Of a stretch of 59,152 nucleotides of DNA, positions 8,389-16,640 are shown one piece after another. Made by a program: the position numbers and the translations under genes. Every line of letters begins with the position of its first letter. Within the stretch, counting starts at the first letter, position 1. The notes below the pieces were generated by a model. The model worked only from the letters and a program-made list of their open reading frames with translations, ran no database searches and had not been told where the DNA came from. This DNA is from an uncultured Oscillospiraceae bacterium (lineage in GTDB: Bacteria; Bacillota; Clostridia; Oscillospirales; Oscillospiraceae), in contig CAKTEB010000003.1 of NCBI GenBank assembly GCA_934546685.1, forward strand, positions 1 through 59,152, given 5' to 3'.

Positions 8389-8410
8389 AGAAAGGAGCTG
8401 AAGCAGATCC

Positions 8411-8806
8411 TTGATCCAGCGATTCAGTAAAAAACGCCAGGCCATCTACGATTGCCTCAGCACCACCACCTCTCACCCCACCGCCGATTGGATCTATCAC
8501 CAGCTGCACGGCGACTACCCGGATCTCAGTCTGGGCACCGTCTACCGAAATCTTGCCCAGCTGAAAAGCGCAGGGCTCATCCAATCCGTGGGCGTCATCA
8601 ATGGACAGGAGCATTTCGACGCCAATGTCTCCCCCCATACCCACCTGATCTGTAAACGCTGCGGCACAGTCCGGGATCTCTTTGAGGTCAGTCTGCCCTC
8701 AGCCATTACGGATACCGCGGAAGCCGTCAGCGGCTACCGGATCACCGGCGTCAGCCTTCGGTTCACGGGCCTCTGCCCGGCGTGCCAAAAGGCCCAGCAA
8801 TCGTAA
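8411..8806 (+). CDS. perR: Fur-family metalloregulator, PerR type
   Basis: Peroxide-sensing repressor, 131 residues. A winged helix (residues about 1-70, with LSLGTVYRNLAQLKSAGLI as recognition part) is followed by a dimerisation/metal domain. The putative Fe/Mn-site residues are the Asp in EHFDAN, the His pair in PHTHL and the Asp in VRDL. The structural zinc cysteines are CKRC and CPAC. The only start available is TTG 8411, because a TGA precedes it in frame at 8399-8401. AAGGAG is 13 bases away, which is long and may keep expression low. Directly upstream of rubrerythrin, a usual PerR target, which is why I prefer PerR over Fur or Zur. Confidence 0.85.
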   Translation: MIQRFSKKRQAIYDCLSTTTSHPTADWIYHQLHGDYPDLSLGTVYRNLAQLKSAGLIQSVGVINGQEHFDANVSPHTHLICKRCGTVRDLFEVSLPSAITDTAEAVSGYRITGVSLRFTGLCPACQKAQQS

Positions 8807-8872
8807 GTTCTTTGGGCATATCCCATATCAACTCAAATCAAAAAATCAAAAATTACTTTGGAGGTAACAATT

Positions 8873-9469
8873 ATGGCTAAGTATGTTTGCACTGTTTGCG
8901 GTTATGTTTACGAGGGCGAGTCCCTGCCCGCCGATTTCAAATGTCCCCTCTGCGGCGTTGGCGCTGACAAGTTCAAGAAGATTGAGGGCGAGATGACCCT
9001 GGCCGCCGAGCATGAGTACGGCGTCTATGACAGCACCGTGAAAAACAACGCCGCCGTTTCCGATGAGGACAAGGCATATATCCTGGAGCAGCTGAAGGCC
9101 AACTTCACCGGTGAGTGCTCCGAGGTTGGTATGTATCTGTGCATGGCCCGCATCGCCCATCGTGAGGGCTACCCCGAGATCGGCCTGTACTGGGAGAAGG
9201 CCGCTTACGAGGAGGCTGAGCACGCCGCTAAGTTCGCCGAGCTCCTGGGCACCGAGCTGGAGCCCAACATGACTGCTTCCACCGAGAAGAACCTGGCATG
9301 GCGCGTGGACTGCGAGTACGGCGCCACCGAGGGCAAGGTGGAGCTGGCTACCGTGGCCAAGAAGAACGGCCTGGACGCGATCCACGACACCGTGCATGAG
9401 ATGGCCCGCGACGAGGCCCGGCATGGCAAGGCGCTGGCCGGTCTGCTCAAGAGATATTTCGGGAAGTAA
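8873..9469 (+). CDS. Reverse rubrerythrin (rubredoxin-first), NADH peroxidase type
   Basis: Peroxide-reducing di-iron protein of anaerobes. The rubredoxin domain comes first (residues about 1-35: CTVCGYVYEG...CPLCGV, two CxxC iron ligand pairs), then a ferritin-like four-helix di-iron domain with ECSEVGMY, EEAEHAAKF and DEARHGKAL carrying the Glu/His ligands. This domain order is that of clostridial revRbr and not of classic rubrerythrin. It is 198 residues long. ATG 8873 follows GGAGG at 8860-8864. It lies 66 bases after perR with no terminator between, so it is probably in the same peroxide-inducible transcript. Confidence 0.94.
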   Translation: MAKYVCTVCGYVYEGESLPADFKCPLCGVGADKFKKIEGEMTLAAEHEYGVYDSTVKNNAAVSDEDKAYILEQLKANFTGECSEVGMYLCMARIAHREGYPEIGLYWEKAAYEEAEHAAKFAELLGTELEPNMTASTEKNLAWRVDCEYGATEGKVELATVAKKNGLDAIHDTVHEMARDEARHGKALAGLLKRYFGK

Positions 9470-9491
9470 TTTCAGTAAAACAAGCCTTTTT

Positions 9492-9528
9492 GAGAGGAAG
9501 CGGAAACAAAACCGCTTCCTCTCTTTTT
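9492..9528 (+). terminator. Terminator after rubrerythrin
   Basis: Perfect 12-base stem GAGAGGAAGCGG / CCGCTTCCTCTC with an eight-base loop and T5 tail. Confidence 0.9.
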
Positions 9529-9533
9529 GCGCC

Positions 9534-9607
9534 TGTGTCCTTCGCGTGTCCCGCCGCTTTTTTCAGTTGTCCCAAAGCAAAGAAATGTGTCTTGCGAAAA
9601 TGTGTCC
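9534..9607 (+). repeat. Cluster of five TGTCC-type direct repeats
   Basis: TGTGTCC (9534), GTGTCCC (9546), GTTGTCCC (9566), TGTGTCT (9586) and TGTGTCC (9601) occur in the same orientation within 74 bases at the left edge of the AT-rich patch. They could be protein-binding sites or the decayed end of a mobile element. No gene is visible between 9529 and 9730 apart from this and a hairpin at 9678-9712. Confidence 0.35.
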
Positions 9608-9677
9608 TCGATTCAGCTGTTTTCGGTTATGTTGACGAGATAGAAGATGTCCTTCTCCTCTTCTTATAAGCACAGCA

Positions 9678-9712
9678 AACGGATGGTCTGAGCAAGTCAG
9701 GCCATCCGTTTC
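9678..9712. terminator. Hairpin at the 3' side of the AT-rich gene
   Basis: AAACGGATGG..TCTGA / TCAG.GCCATCCGTTT stem with small bulges. It could terminate the minus-strand gene ending at 9731, but no good T run follows on either strand, so this is tentative. Confidence 0.4.
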
Positions 9713-9730
9713 TGAAAACTCATATTAACT

Positions 9731-10192
9731 TCATCTAAAATAAACATCATAGTATCCATCTTCTGTTTTTGTTCCAGAAAACTCGTTTTTATTTTCAGTT
9801 ATTAGGTTCATCACGGCTTTGTATGTTGTGTCTGAACGCCCAATCTCGATTCTTATTGTTGCCGTATTTCGTTCTATTTGGCTAAGGCTCGTCAAAAACG
9901 AGATTTCGCTTGGCGTTAAACCAATATAGCCAGAAAGGACACCTTCCATTTGGTAGGTATCTATATGATTAAAAATCGCAATGTACTCTCCATATTGCTC
10001 ATTTATTGAAAACAAGCCTGATTCAAGATGCTTACTTGCTATTTTAACAACAATTTCTGCAAGTGTGATAACACTATCATTTTGCACGTCTTGCTTATTG
10101 TTTGATCGCTGGTTTGATTTCTGTTTGTCTGATGATTTCAGAATACATATTAGAACAACGATGATGAGTATACACACATAAATTAAAATCAT
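9731..10192 (-). CDS. Hypothetical AT-rich membrane-anchored protein
   Basis: Not recognised. The 153-residue protein has an N-terminal membrane helix (residues about 1-18, MILIYVCILIIVVLICIL), a charged Lys/Asn/Gln-rich linker, and a soluble domain from about residue 40 to the end with alternating hydrophobic pattern. Base composition is far more AT-rich than in flanking genes, with Asn, Ile and Lys codons unlike the neighbours, which suggests recent transfer. It probably sits behind 10243-10707 on the same strand, 50 bases downstream. No clear ribosome site was found, so the start is less certain than the reading frame. Confidence 0.55.
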   Translation of the reverse strand: MILIYVCILIIVVLICILKSSDKQKSNQRSNNKQDVQNDSVITLAEIVVKIASKHLESGLFSINEQYGEYIAIFNHIDTYQMEGVLSGYIGLTPSEISFLTSLSQIERNTATIRIEIGRSDTTYKAVMNLITENKNEFSGTKTEDGYYDVYFR

Positions 10193-10242
10193 CTTATTTC
10201 TCCCATTTCTTGTATTAAATAGTTGTAACTGTAGAACGGTGT

Positions 10243-10707
10243 TTAAGTAAATAGCTGCTTTAATTTCAATGCCGTCTCTTTATACAGCACTCTAGCCTTT
10301 TCCAGTTCACCGCTGTGTATCATCTCTACACAAGGCATTACCAAGGAATCATACAAATCTGTCCAAATTCTTTTTGCATCCATCCTCCGATTGATCCTCT
10401 CCATAATCCTCGGAGCCACCTCATAATACTCCGCAACCTCCTCCATGCCTCCCGGCTGTTTTTTCAGCCAGTTGTCCCGGAAATCCCGCAGCGTCATCAA
10501 CTCCTCGCAATCATCGGGCAGTCCTTTGGCCTCCACGCAGGCGGAGGTCAAATAGCAGCCGCCAGAACTCGGCTCATCCCGATAGACCGGACATTCATCA
10601 TAGGAATAGTTCTTGCAGTACCGCTGGTAGACATCCGAATTGACGTAGTCTCCTTTTTTCTGACAGTAGTAGTCATTGTTCCGAAACGTATAATACGCAC
10701 AGCTCAT
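10243..10707 (-). CDS. Cys-rich protein with CFI-box-like motif
   Basis: A 154-residue protein of unknown function. The N-terminal half is cysteine-rich (Cys at about 3, 15, 31, 39, 51, 57 and 67). The centre reads GGCYLTSACVEAKGLPDDCEELMTLRDFRDNWL, shortened here to its key features: C-[YF]-[LI]-[TA]-[ST]-A at 51-56 followed by LRDFRDNWL at 73-81. That pairing is the hallmark of the 'CFI-box' C-terminal domain found at the ends of many bacterial proteins, but here it is free-standing. The second half is helical. The start ATG 10707 follows AAAGGGG. It diverges from an HTH gene across a 100-base gap packed with palindromes. Confidence 0.6.
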   Translation of the reverse strand: MSCAYYTFRNNDYYCQKKGDYVNSDVYQRYCKNYSYDECPVYRDEPSSGGCYLTSACVEAKGLPDDCEELMTLRDFRDNWLKKQPGGMEEVAEYYEVAPRIMERINRRMDAKRIWTDLYDSLVMPCVEMIHSGELEKARVLYKETALKLKQLFT

Positions 10708-10733
10708 GGTATACGCCCCTTTCCTCGTCGCAT

Positions 10734-10753
10734 ATTAACCGATATTGGTTAAT
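10734..10753. promoter_or_regulatory. Palindromic operator, divergent intergenic region
   Basis: Perfect inverted repeat ATTAACC-N6-GGTTAAT in the gap between the divergent Cys-rich and HTH genes. A further CGGTTAT half-site lies at 10772-10778. Likely bound by the adjacent HTH protein, by position only. Confidence 0.5.
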
Positions 10754-10777
10754 ACTATTATATACCAGATTCGGTTA

Positions 10778-10813
10778 TCATGTCAAGTGTAGAAGGGGGT
10801 GCACTTGACATGA
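10778..10813. promoter_or_regulatory. 12-base perfect inverted repeat enclosing RBS and start codon
   Basis: TCATGTCAAGTG (10778-10789) and its exact complement CACTTGACATGA (10802-10813) flank a 12-base loop containing the purine-rich ribosome site of the HTH gene. The right arm contains its start codon (ATG 10810). On DNA it is a strong two-fold operator candidate; in RNA it would hide both the start codon and, as loop, the ribosome site. Either reading implies tight self-control of the HTH gene. Confidence 0.6.
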
Positions 10814-11016
10814 TTTCCTACGATCATCTTTGGACGGTTATGAAAGAAAGAGGGATCTCTCAATATTCTCTCATTAAGAACTACCACATCAGTCCCGGCC
10901 AGATCACGCGATTAAAGCGCAACGAAAGTGTCAGCACCCACACGATTGAAATGTTCTGCAAGATCCTAAACTGCGAAGTCGGCGATATTATGAAGTATAT
11001 TCCCGACGACGATTGA
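10810..11016 (+). CDS. Small Cro/CI-type HTH regulator
   Basis: Single-domain XRE-like DNA-binding protein, 68 residues: YDHLWTVMKERGISQYSLIKNYHISPGQITRLKRNESVSTHTIEMFCKILNCEVGDIMKY in outline, with the helix-turn-helix at about residues 17-40 and the usual LNCEVGDIMKY end. This is the small 'YozG-like' class common in Firmicutes. The ATG at 10810 is favoured by AAGGGGG ten bases upstream; ATG 10780 is also in frame. It probably represses its own gene and the divergent Cys-rich gene via the palindromes between them (inference). Confidence 0.85.
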   Translation: MISYDHLWTVMKERGISQYSLIKNYHISPGQITRLKRNESVSTHTIEMFCKILNCEVGDIMKYIPDDD

Positions 11017-11048
11017 GCCTTTGGCTGCCACCGCACTGTGTACTTTCC

Positions 11049-11079
11049 CGGAGGGAGCATCCTTGGATGCCCCCTCCTT
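11049..11079 (+). terminator. Hairpin after HTH gene
   Basis: GGAGGGAGCATCC / GGATGCCCCCTCC stem with a two-base loop and CTTC, then a modest T-rich tail. Probable terminator. Confidence 0.55.
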
Positions 11080-11204
11080 CTGCGTTTCTCCAGCTCTTCC
11101 GCCCCATTCTGCATCTCCTCCTTCATTTTTATTCATCTTCCCATCATTTTTGCAAGTTTTCCGCCGTATTTTGCAAAAATTTCTTCATCTTGATGCAAAA
11201 ATTC

Positions 11205-11233
11205 TTGTAATCCGTTCACTTGGCTGCTATAAT
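11205..11233 (+). promoter_or_regulatory. Promoter of DAACS symporter gene
   Basis: TTGTAA at 11205-11210, 17-base spacer, TATAAT at 11228-11233. The resulting leader has a GCGGCGA/TCGCCGC hairpin (11255-11273) before the ribosome site. Confidence 0.7.
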
Positions 11234-11295
11234 GTCCTCATGTGACTTACAAAGGCGGCGATTTTGTCGCCGCTGAAAATGAAGGAGAGATCACC

Positions 11296-12546
11296 TTGAA
11301 GAAAAAGAAACAATTTCCCCTGGCGCTGTGGATCTTTGTGGGCCTGTGCGTTGGCATCGTGGCCGGCATCATCTGCATGAATATCCCGGGCGGCGTCACC
11401 CTGGCGGAAACCTATATCAAGCCCTTTGGCACCATCTTCCTGAATCTTCTGAAGTTCGTGGTAGTTCCCATCGTCCTGTTCTCCATTGCGGCAGGCGTGA
11501 TCTCCATGGGTGACATCAAGAAGGTGGGCTCCGTGGGCGGCAAAACCATCGTCTACTATATGTGCACCACGGCCTTCGCCATTGCCCTGGCCCTGGTTCT
11601 GGCCTCCCTGGCCCAGCATCTCCATCTGTTCACCCCTCTGGCTACCACGGATCTTGAGTACACGCCCCCTGAGAGCCAGGGCATTATGGACACCATCGTG
11701 GCCATCTTTCCCTCCAACGCCGTGGCTCCACTGGCCAATGCCACCATGCTCCAGGTCATCGTCATCGCCCTGTTTGTGGGCTTCGGCATTCTCCTGGCCG
11801 GTGAGAAGGGCAAGCTGGCCGGAAGCGTTGTGGAGAGCTTCAACGAGGTATTCCAGCGGGTCATGGATGTGATCATCAAGCTGTCCCCCATCGGCGTAGC
11901 CTGCCTGATCTGCCCCGTCATCGCCGTCAACGGCCCCTCTGTGCTGGGCAAGCTGGCGATGGTCCTGCTGGTGGCCTATGTGGGCTATATCCTCCATGCG
12001 GCCATTGTCTATTCCGCCACCGTCAGCACCATGGGCAAGGTCTCCCCCATCGCCTTCTTCAAGGGCATGGCCCCCGCCATCATGATGGCCTTCTCCTCCG
12101 CCTCCTCTGTGGGCACCCTGCCCTTCACCATGGAGTGCTCTGAGAAGCTGGGCGCAAAGCGTGAGATTTCCTCCTTCGTGCTGCCCCTGGGCGCCACCAT
12201 CAACATGGACGGCACCGCCATCTATCAGGGCGTCTGCGCCGTGTTCATCGCCGCCTGCTACGGCATCCACCTGGACCTGGGCAGCATGATCACCATTATC
12301 TTCACCGCCACCCTGGCCTCCATCGGCACCGCCGGTGTTCCCGGCGCGGGTATGGTCATGCTGGCTATGGTGCTCCAGAGCGTCAACATTCCCGTGGAGG
12401 GCATCGCTCTGGTGGCCGGTATCGACCGGATCTTCGATATGGGCCGTACCACCGTCAATATCACCGGCGACGCCGCCTGCGCTGTGATCGTCTCCAAGCT
12501 GGAGGATCGCAAGGCCGCTCGGGCCGCCAAGAAGGCAAATAGCTGA
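11296..12546 (+). CDS. Dicarboxylate/amino acid:cation symporter (DAACS family)
   Basis: Inner-membrane secondary transporter of the GltP/DctA/SstT family, about 416 residues and with several hydrophobic segments. Hairpin HP1 (SSASSVGTLPFTMECSEKLG) and the TM7 NMDGT motif (ATINMDGTAIYQG) are both present, along with HP2 (GTAGVPGAG). Substrate could be glutamate, aspartate, serine or a C4 acid and cannot be fixed from sequence by eye. The start TTG 11296 is preferred because GAAGGAG lies eight bases before it; a longer in-frame GTG at 11242 has no ribosome site and would sit at the transcript start. It ends in a strong terminator. Confidence 0.92.
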   Translation: MKKKKQFPLALWIFVGLCVGIVAGIICMNIPGGVTLAETYIKPFGTIFLNLLKFVVVPIVLFSIAAGVISMGDIKKVGSVGGKTIVYYMCTTAFAIALALVLASLAQHLHLFTPLATTDLEYTPPESQGIMDTIVAIFPSNAVAPLANATMLQVIVIALFVGFGILLAGEKGKLAGSVVESFNEVFQRVMDVIIKLSPIGVACLICPVIAVNGPSVLGKLAMVLLVAYVGYILHAAIVYSATVSTMGKVSPIAFFKGMAPAIMMAFSSASSVGTLPFTMECSEKLGAKREISSFVLPLGATINMDGTAIYQGVCAVFIAACYGIHLDLGSMITIIFTATLASIGTAGVPGAGMVMLAMVLQSVNIPVEGIALVAGIDRIFDMGRTTVNITGDAACAVIVSKLEDRKAARAAKKANS

Positions 12547-12562
12547 TCCCAAACAGAGCGCT

Positions 12563-12599
12563 TCCCCGGCATGATCTCAGGTCATGCCGGGGATTTTTG
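12563..12599 (+). terminator. Terminator after symporter
   Basis: TCCCCGGCATGA / TCATGCCGGGGA perfect stem with a seven-base loop and T5 run. Confidence 0.9.
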
Positions 12600-12611
12600 T
12601 GTCTATTCCAT

Positions 12612-13778
12612 TCAGCGCTTCTTCCGATGATAGATGGCGGCGGAGATGGCCGAGGCCGCCGGCACCGTCAACACCACGCCGCCGGTGGAGGCAATGCCCT
12701 GGGACAGCTCCATGGCCAGATAGTCGGAATTCAGCAGGTGCCCCATATCATAGCCATAGGCCAGCAGCAGGAGCATGGTGGTCAGCGCCGTGCCGGTATA
12801 GGCCAGGATCAGGGTGTTGGTCATGGTGCCGATCATATCCTTGCCGATGCGCATGCCGGAGGCCATGAGGCCCTTGGGCCCCAGCTCCGGATTCAGCCCA
12901 TGGATCTCCTCCAGCGCCGAGGCCACCGACATAGCCACATCCATCACGGCCCCCAAAGCCGTAATGAGCACCCCCACCATGAGCAGGGGCCGCAGCTGCA
13001 TCCCGGTGCTTTGGCTGATGAGCAGCAGGGATTCCGCCGACTCATTGTTATACCCGGAGATATGCAGCACCGAGGAGAACAGATAAAACAGCAGTCCGGA
13101 CAGGCTCACCCCCAGGAGAGTCGAGAGGATCGCCACCAGGGTCTTTTTCCCGAAGTCCCCCAGCAGAATCATGGAGGCCAACGTGCTGACCACAATGGTC
13201 AAAACCGCAGTAAGCATGGCGTTCCATCCATGGAAGATGGCCTGGATCAGGAAAAACAGGATCACGAACACCGTATATCCCAGCCCCAGCAGGCTCCAGG
13301 CTCCCTTTCCCCAGCCTACCGCCAGCACGATAATGACGAAGATCCCCAGGGTCAGCAGCAGCTCCGGAATACGATAGTAGTTAAACACCGTATAATAGGG
13401 CTCCGAATTCTCCGGCTCGTCCACGCAGACCATCAGGGTCTGCCCCTCCCGGGCCACCACATTCAGCATTCGGGTCACATAATTGTTGACGGTGACCGTT
13501 TCGCCCTTGTGGCTGCCCTCCAGCAGTTCCACCCGCAATAGCTGGCTGCCCACCTGCCGGTCCGGCTCCAGGGTGTCCTGTTCCAGCACCTGCTCCTCCA
13601 CGCTGACCACCCGGCCCCGGACATAGCTGAGCATGTCGTTGGACACCATGTGGAATTGGCTGATCTCATTCCACTGGATACAGAGGATCACGGCCATGGA
13701 CACCAGCATGAGCCCCAGGCACAGGAGCTTTTTCCAGGATATTCGCCAGCCCCGCCGATCATTCTTTTGTTTCTGCAT
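12612..13778 (-). CDS. YibE/F-family membrane protein
   Basis: Polytopic membrane protein, 388 residues, of the YibE/F family (unknown function, common in Firmicutes and Actinobacteria). The first helix is at about residues 17-35, followed by an extracytoplasmic OB-like domain (about 45-120) containing GETVTVNNY and then seven or so membrane helices with small-residue-rich turns (MSVASALEEIHG; MGTMTNTLILAYTG). The start ATG 13778 is preceded by GGGAGAAG; the open frame extends 46 codons further upstream without support. It stands alone, convergent with the symporter. Confidence 0.88.
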   Translation of the reverse strand: MQKQKNDRRGWRISWKKLLCLGLMLVSMAVILCIQWNEISQFHMVSNDMLSYVRGRVVSVEEQVLEQDTLEPDRQVGSQLLRVELLEGSHKGETVTVNNYVTRMLNVVAREGQTLMVCVDEPENSEPYYTVFNYYRIPELLLTLGIFVIIVLAVGWGKGAWSLLGLGYTVFVILFFLIQAIFHGWNAMLTAVLTIVVSTLASMILLGDFGKKTLVAILSTLLGVSLSGLLFYLFSSVLHISGYNNESAESLLLISQSTGMQLRPLLMVGVLITALGAVMDVAMSVASALEEIHGLNPELGPKGLMASGMRIGKDMIGTMTNTLILAYTGTALTTMLLLLAYGYDMGHLLNSDYLAMELSQGIASTGGVVLTVPAASAISAAIYHRKKR

Positions 13779-13885
13779 GGTTTTTCTTCTCCCTTTCCCG
13801 CGAGGCCGATACGGCCCGGTTTCTGTCTCTTTTATCTTACCGCCCGGGCGTAAATTCAGCCCCCATAGGCAGGTAAAATTTGCGG

Positions 13886-13918
13886 AAAATGGCCCCCGGC
13901 AGAAGCCGGAGGCCATTT
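13886..13918 (-). terminator. Terminator after SLH phosphoesterase gene
   Basis: AAATGGCC..GGC / GCC..GGCCATTT hairpin with T-rich tail read on the minus strand, 25 bases after the stop codon of the 13944-16520 gene. Confidence 0.75.
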
Positions 13919-13943
13919 CCTATATGAATCCCTTGGCAGAGCC

Positions 13944-16520
13944 TCAGGACAGCTTGCTCATGCGGTAGAGCAGCTCCGCGCACTGCTCCCGGAGCAGGGG
14001 CTCTCTGGGAGCAAGGGTGCTGTTTCCCATGCCCTTTACCAGGGTCTTGCCCACGGCCCAGGCCATGGGTGTCGCCGCGTAATTCGCCACGTCGCCGCTG
14101 TCAGTAAAGGCCTTCAGGTCGCCGGAGGCAGTCACATCCAGGCCCTTGTACTTGGCATACCGATACAGGAACGTCACCATCTGCTCCCGGGTCACAGTCA
14201 GCTGGGGCCCGAAGCTGTCCTCGCTCATGCCCTCGGTGATGCCGTTCTGAGCGGCCCAAAGCACAGCGTTTTCATAGTAGGAATCCTTCTCCACATCGGT
14301 GAAGTGGGTGGTTCCCTGAACCTCCGGGCTTCCGTCCATCCGGTAGAGCACCGTGGCTACCATGCCTCGGGTCATAGGAAGGCCGATACCGAAGCTATCC
14401 TTGCTCATGCCGATCATCAGCTTGCTTTCAAACACGCTGTCCACAGCCTCGTGATAGTAGGCCTTCTGATCCACATCCGTGAGCTTCTTGCTGGGGCACT
14501 GATCGCCGCCGTCGCAGGGCTTGGGATCCGGCTCGGGGTCAGGGGTCGGGGCGGGATCCGGCTTGGGGTCAGGCGTCGGAGTGGGATCCGGGTCGGGCTT
14601 GGGGTCAGGATCCGTCTTCTTCTCCTTGTGCAGGGTGAAGTTGTCCACCACGGTGCCGTCGGTGGAGCGGTAGGTAGTCACCGTGAAGGTTTCGGGGGTC
14701 ACAGAGACCTTGGAGTAGTTTGCGATCTTCTCCTGATTCTGCACCGCGGTATAGGTGAATGCCTCACTGGTAATTTTATAGAACTTGGAGCCGGAGCCGG
14801 AATTCAGGGTCACATACTGTACGCCCTTGGGATTGTAAATATCGGTCAGGGCGCTGCCGTCCTCGTTCTTTTGAACATCAGCCGTCATGCCGTTCTCGCC
14901 GCCCATGATGTAGCTTCTGGCATACACATGGTCATGGCCCTGGAGCACCACGTCGATGCCCAGCTGCTCAAAAATAGGGCTCAGGCCATTCCGCAGTGTC
15001 TCGATATCCCCTTCAGTTACATGGCTTGCTACGGAATACATGGATTTGTGGAAGCACACCACATTCCAGTTGGCATTGGGATTATTCTTCAGAGTCTCCT
15101 CCAGGAAGGCCTGATGGTCCGCAATGGACAGGTTGGAGGTGTTGAGCACCATAAACTGTACGCCGCCGTAGGTGAAGCTGTAGTCGCCGTCGCCCGCCTG
15201 CACCTGGCCGTGCTCGGTGACGTTGGGCATCTGGAAGTGCTCAATATAAAGGCTGGAGTCGTTGCCATTGTCGTGGTTGCCCACCAGAGTTGCCAGGGCA
15301 ATGGAGCTGAGCTTTTCATTCCGGAAGAAACCGGTATACTGGCTTTCTACCTGACTGAGGTTATTCCCGCCATTGTAGTAGGTGTCGATCTGGTCGCCCA
15401 GGGAGAACAGGAAGCTGTAGTCGGTGCCATCCGAGAGGATCTCATCCACCGTCTTGCTCCAGCCGTTTGCGTCAGAGTCGGCATTGCCGCTGGAGCCGAT
15501 CTGGGGATCGCCCACCGCCGCGAAGCTGAAGCTCTGGCCGCCGAAGGCCGGGGTCTTGTAGGTGTACTCCTTAGAGGTCTTGCCTTCAGCGGTCATGGTG
15601 TAGGTGTACTCCTTGGAGGCCTCCAGGCCACTGAGCTCCACATGATTCACATAATATCCAGTTTTGGATGCCGCCTTTACCGTGGCGGTGTAGTCCTTGC
15701 CGCCAAAATGCAGCACCGCCGCCTCGGCGCTCTTGTCGTACCAGGTAAGGCCCAGGCTGTCCTCTGTAGCGCCAATGTTCACGGTCAAGCTGTCCACCTT
15801 CAGCTCGCTGCTGGGCTGCTCGGTGGAGGCGGTGAAGTTCTGCACCGCCAGATAGATATCGGAGCTGTCCCTCCGCCCCTGGTGAAGCTCCACCGCCAGA
15901 GTGTTGGTACCCTGTACCAGCATATCGGGATTCTCCACGTCGATCACGCCCTCCTTGGGCACACCGGCATTGGAGCCGCCATAGGAGAGGTTGCTGTCAA
16001 AACCACTGGCTGGCTCATCAAAGGAAGCAACCTTGACACCGTTCACATAAACGATTGCTGCATCATCATAATAGAGCTGGCCTATCAGCTTTGTCACCTG
16101 ACTGGGCTCATTCACCTGGAAGGTAGTACGGAAAAAATAAGCCGGAATATCCGGTGCGGTCTCCCCATCGATATACTGGTTCAGCAGTACAGCAGGTGTA
16201 AAATCCACATCCGTATTGTAGCCTGCGCCCAAATCAGCGATTACGCCCCGCTTTGCGCCAAAGCTGCCTGCGCCGGTCTTCCAGCCCTCGGCATTTGCAT
16301 CTACCTGCTTTGTCCAGCTGGCGCGTTCTTCTGTCGTGCCGGGGTCTGTATTATTGTCTAGGTACTGCCACACTGTTGTCTCGTCCACCGTACTGGTAGC
16401 AGAGCCGATGACAGCCCTCTCTGTGTCCGTCGCCACCACCGGACAGGCCGCCATGGAGATACATGCGCTGACCGCCAGCAGGGACGCCAGAAACCGTTTT
16501 ATTCCTTTCAAACTGGTCAT
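13944..16520 (-). CDS. Secreted purple-acid-phosphatase-like phosphoesterase with SLH anchors
   Basis: Cell-surface metallophosphoesterase of about 858 residues. A signal peptide (FLASLLAVSACISMAACPVVA) is followed by a lectin-like N-terminal domain (about 30-220), a purple-acid-phosphatase fibronectin-type domain (about 225-320), a calcineurin-like catalytic domain (about 325-600), an Asp-Pro-rich linker and three SLH repeats (about 670-858) that bind pyruvylated wall polymer. Metal motifs are all present: GDPQ, LGDQID, GNHDNGND, FHKS and GHDHVYARSY. The start is uncertain: ATG 16520 has GGAAAGG touching it, TTG 16511 has that site well spaced, and GTG 16535 has none. The substrate is unknown; phytate, nucleotide or sugar phosphate are options. 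Confidence 0.9.
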   Translation of the reverse strand: MTSLKGIKRFLASLLAVSACISMAACPVVATDTERAVIGSATSTVDETTVWQYLDNNTDPGTTEERASWTKQVDANAEGWKTGAGSFGAKRGVIADLGAGYNTDVDFTPAVLLNQYIDGETAPDIPAYFFRTTFQVNEPSQVTKLIGQLYYDDAAIVYVNGVKVASFDEPASGFDSNLSYGGSNAGVPKEGVIDVENPDMLVQGTNTLAVELHQGRRDSSDIYLAVQNFTASTEQPSSELKVDSLTVNIGATEDSLGLTWYDKSAEAAVLHFGGKDYTATVKAASKTGYYVNHVELSGLEASKEYTYTMTAEGKTSKEYTYKTPAFGGQSFSFAAVGDPQIGSSGNADSDANGWSKTVDEILSDGTDYSFLFSLGDQIDTYYNGGNNLSQVESQYTGFFRNEKLSSIALATLVGNHDNGNDSSLYIEHFQMPNVTEHGQVQAGDGDYSFTYGGVQFMVLNTSNLSIADHQAFLEETLKNNPNANWNVVCFHKSMYSVASHVTEGDIETLRNGLSPIFEQLGIDVVLQGHDHVYARSYIMGGENGMTADVQKNEDGSALTDIYNPKGVQYVTLNSGSGSKFYKITSEAFTYTAVQNQEKIANYSKVSVTPETFTVTTYRSTDGTVVDNFTLHKEKKTDPDPKPDPDPTPTPDPKPDPAPTPDPEPDPKPCDGGDQCPSKKLTDVDQKAYYHEAVDSVFESKLMIGMSKDSFGIGLPMTRGMVATVLYRMDGSPEVQGTTHFTDVEKDSYYENAVLWAAQNGITEGMSEDSFGPQLTVTREQMVTFLYRYAKYKGLDVTASGDLKAFTDSGDVANYAATPMAWAVGKTLVKGMGNSTLAPREPLLREQCAELLYRMSKLS

Positions 16521-16640
16521 CCTTTCCTTTTTCACATCGTGCTTTTGAATTTTGGAACAGTTCTATGATACTCGGCGGCCCGTAAAATACGCTACCGTCA
16601 CTCCGTAAAATTCATGAGAAAAGAAAGCCAGATATTTTAC

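Noticed and set aside
10778..10813. Perfect inverted repeat as an insertion sequence end or attachment site
   Set aside because: The two arms face each other over only 12 bases around a start codon; there is no transposase and no target duplication, so a regulatory role fits better.
14304..16361. Long plus-strand open frame opposite the SLH phosphoesterase
   Set aside because: Antisense shadow of a gene with complete metal-binding and SLH motifs; composition is typical of reverse-strand reading in GC-rich DNA.
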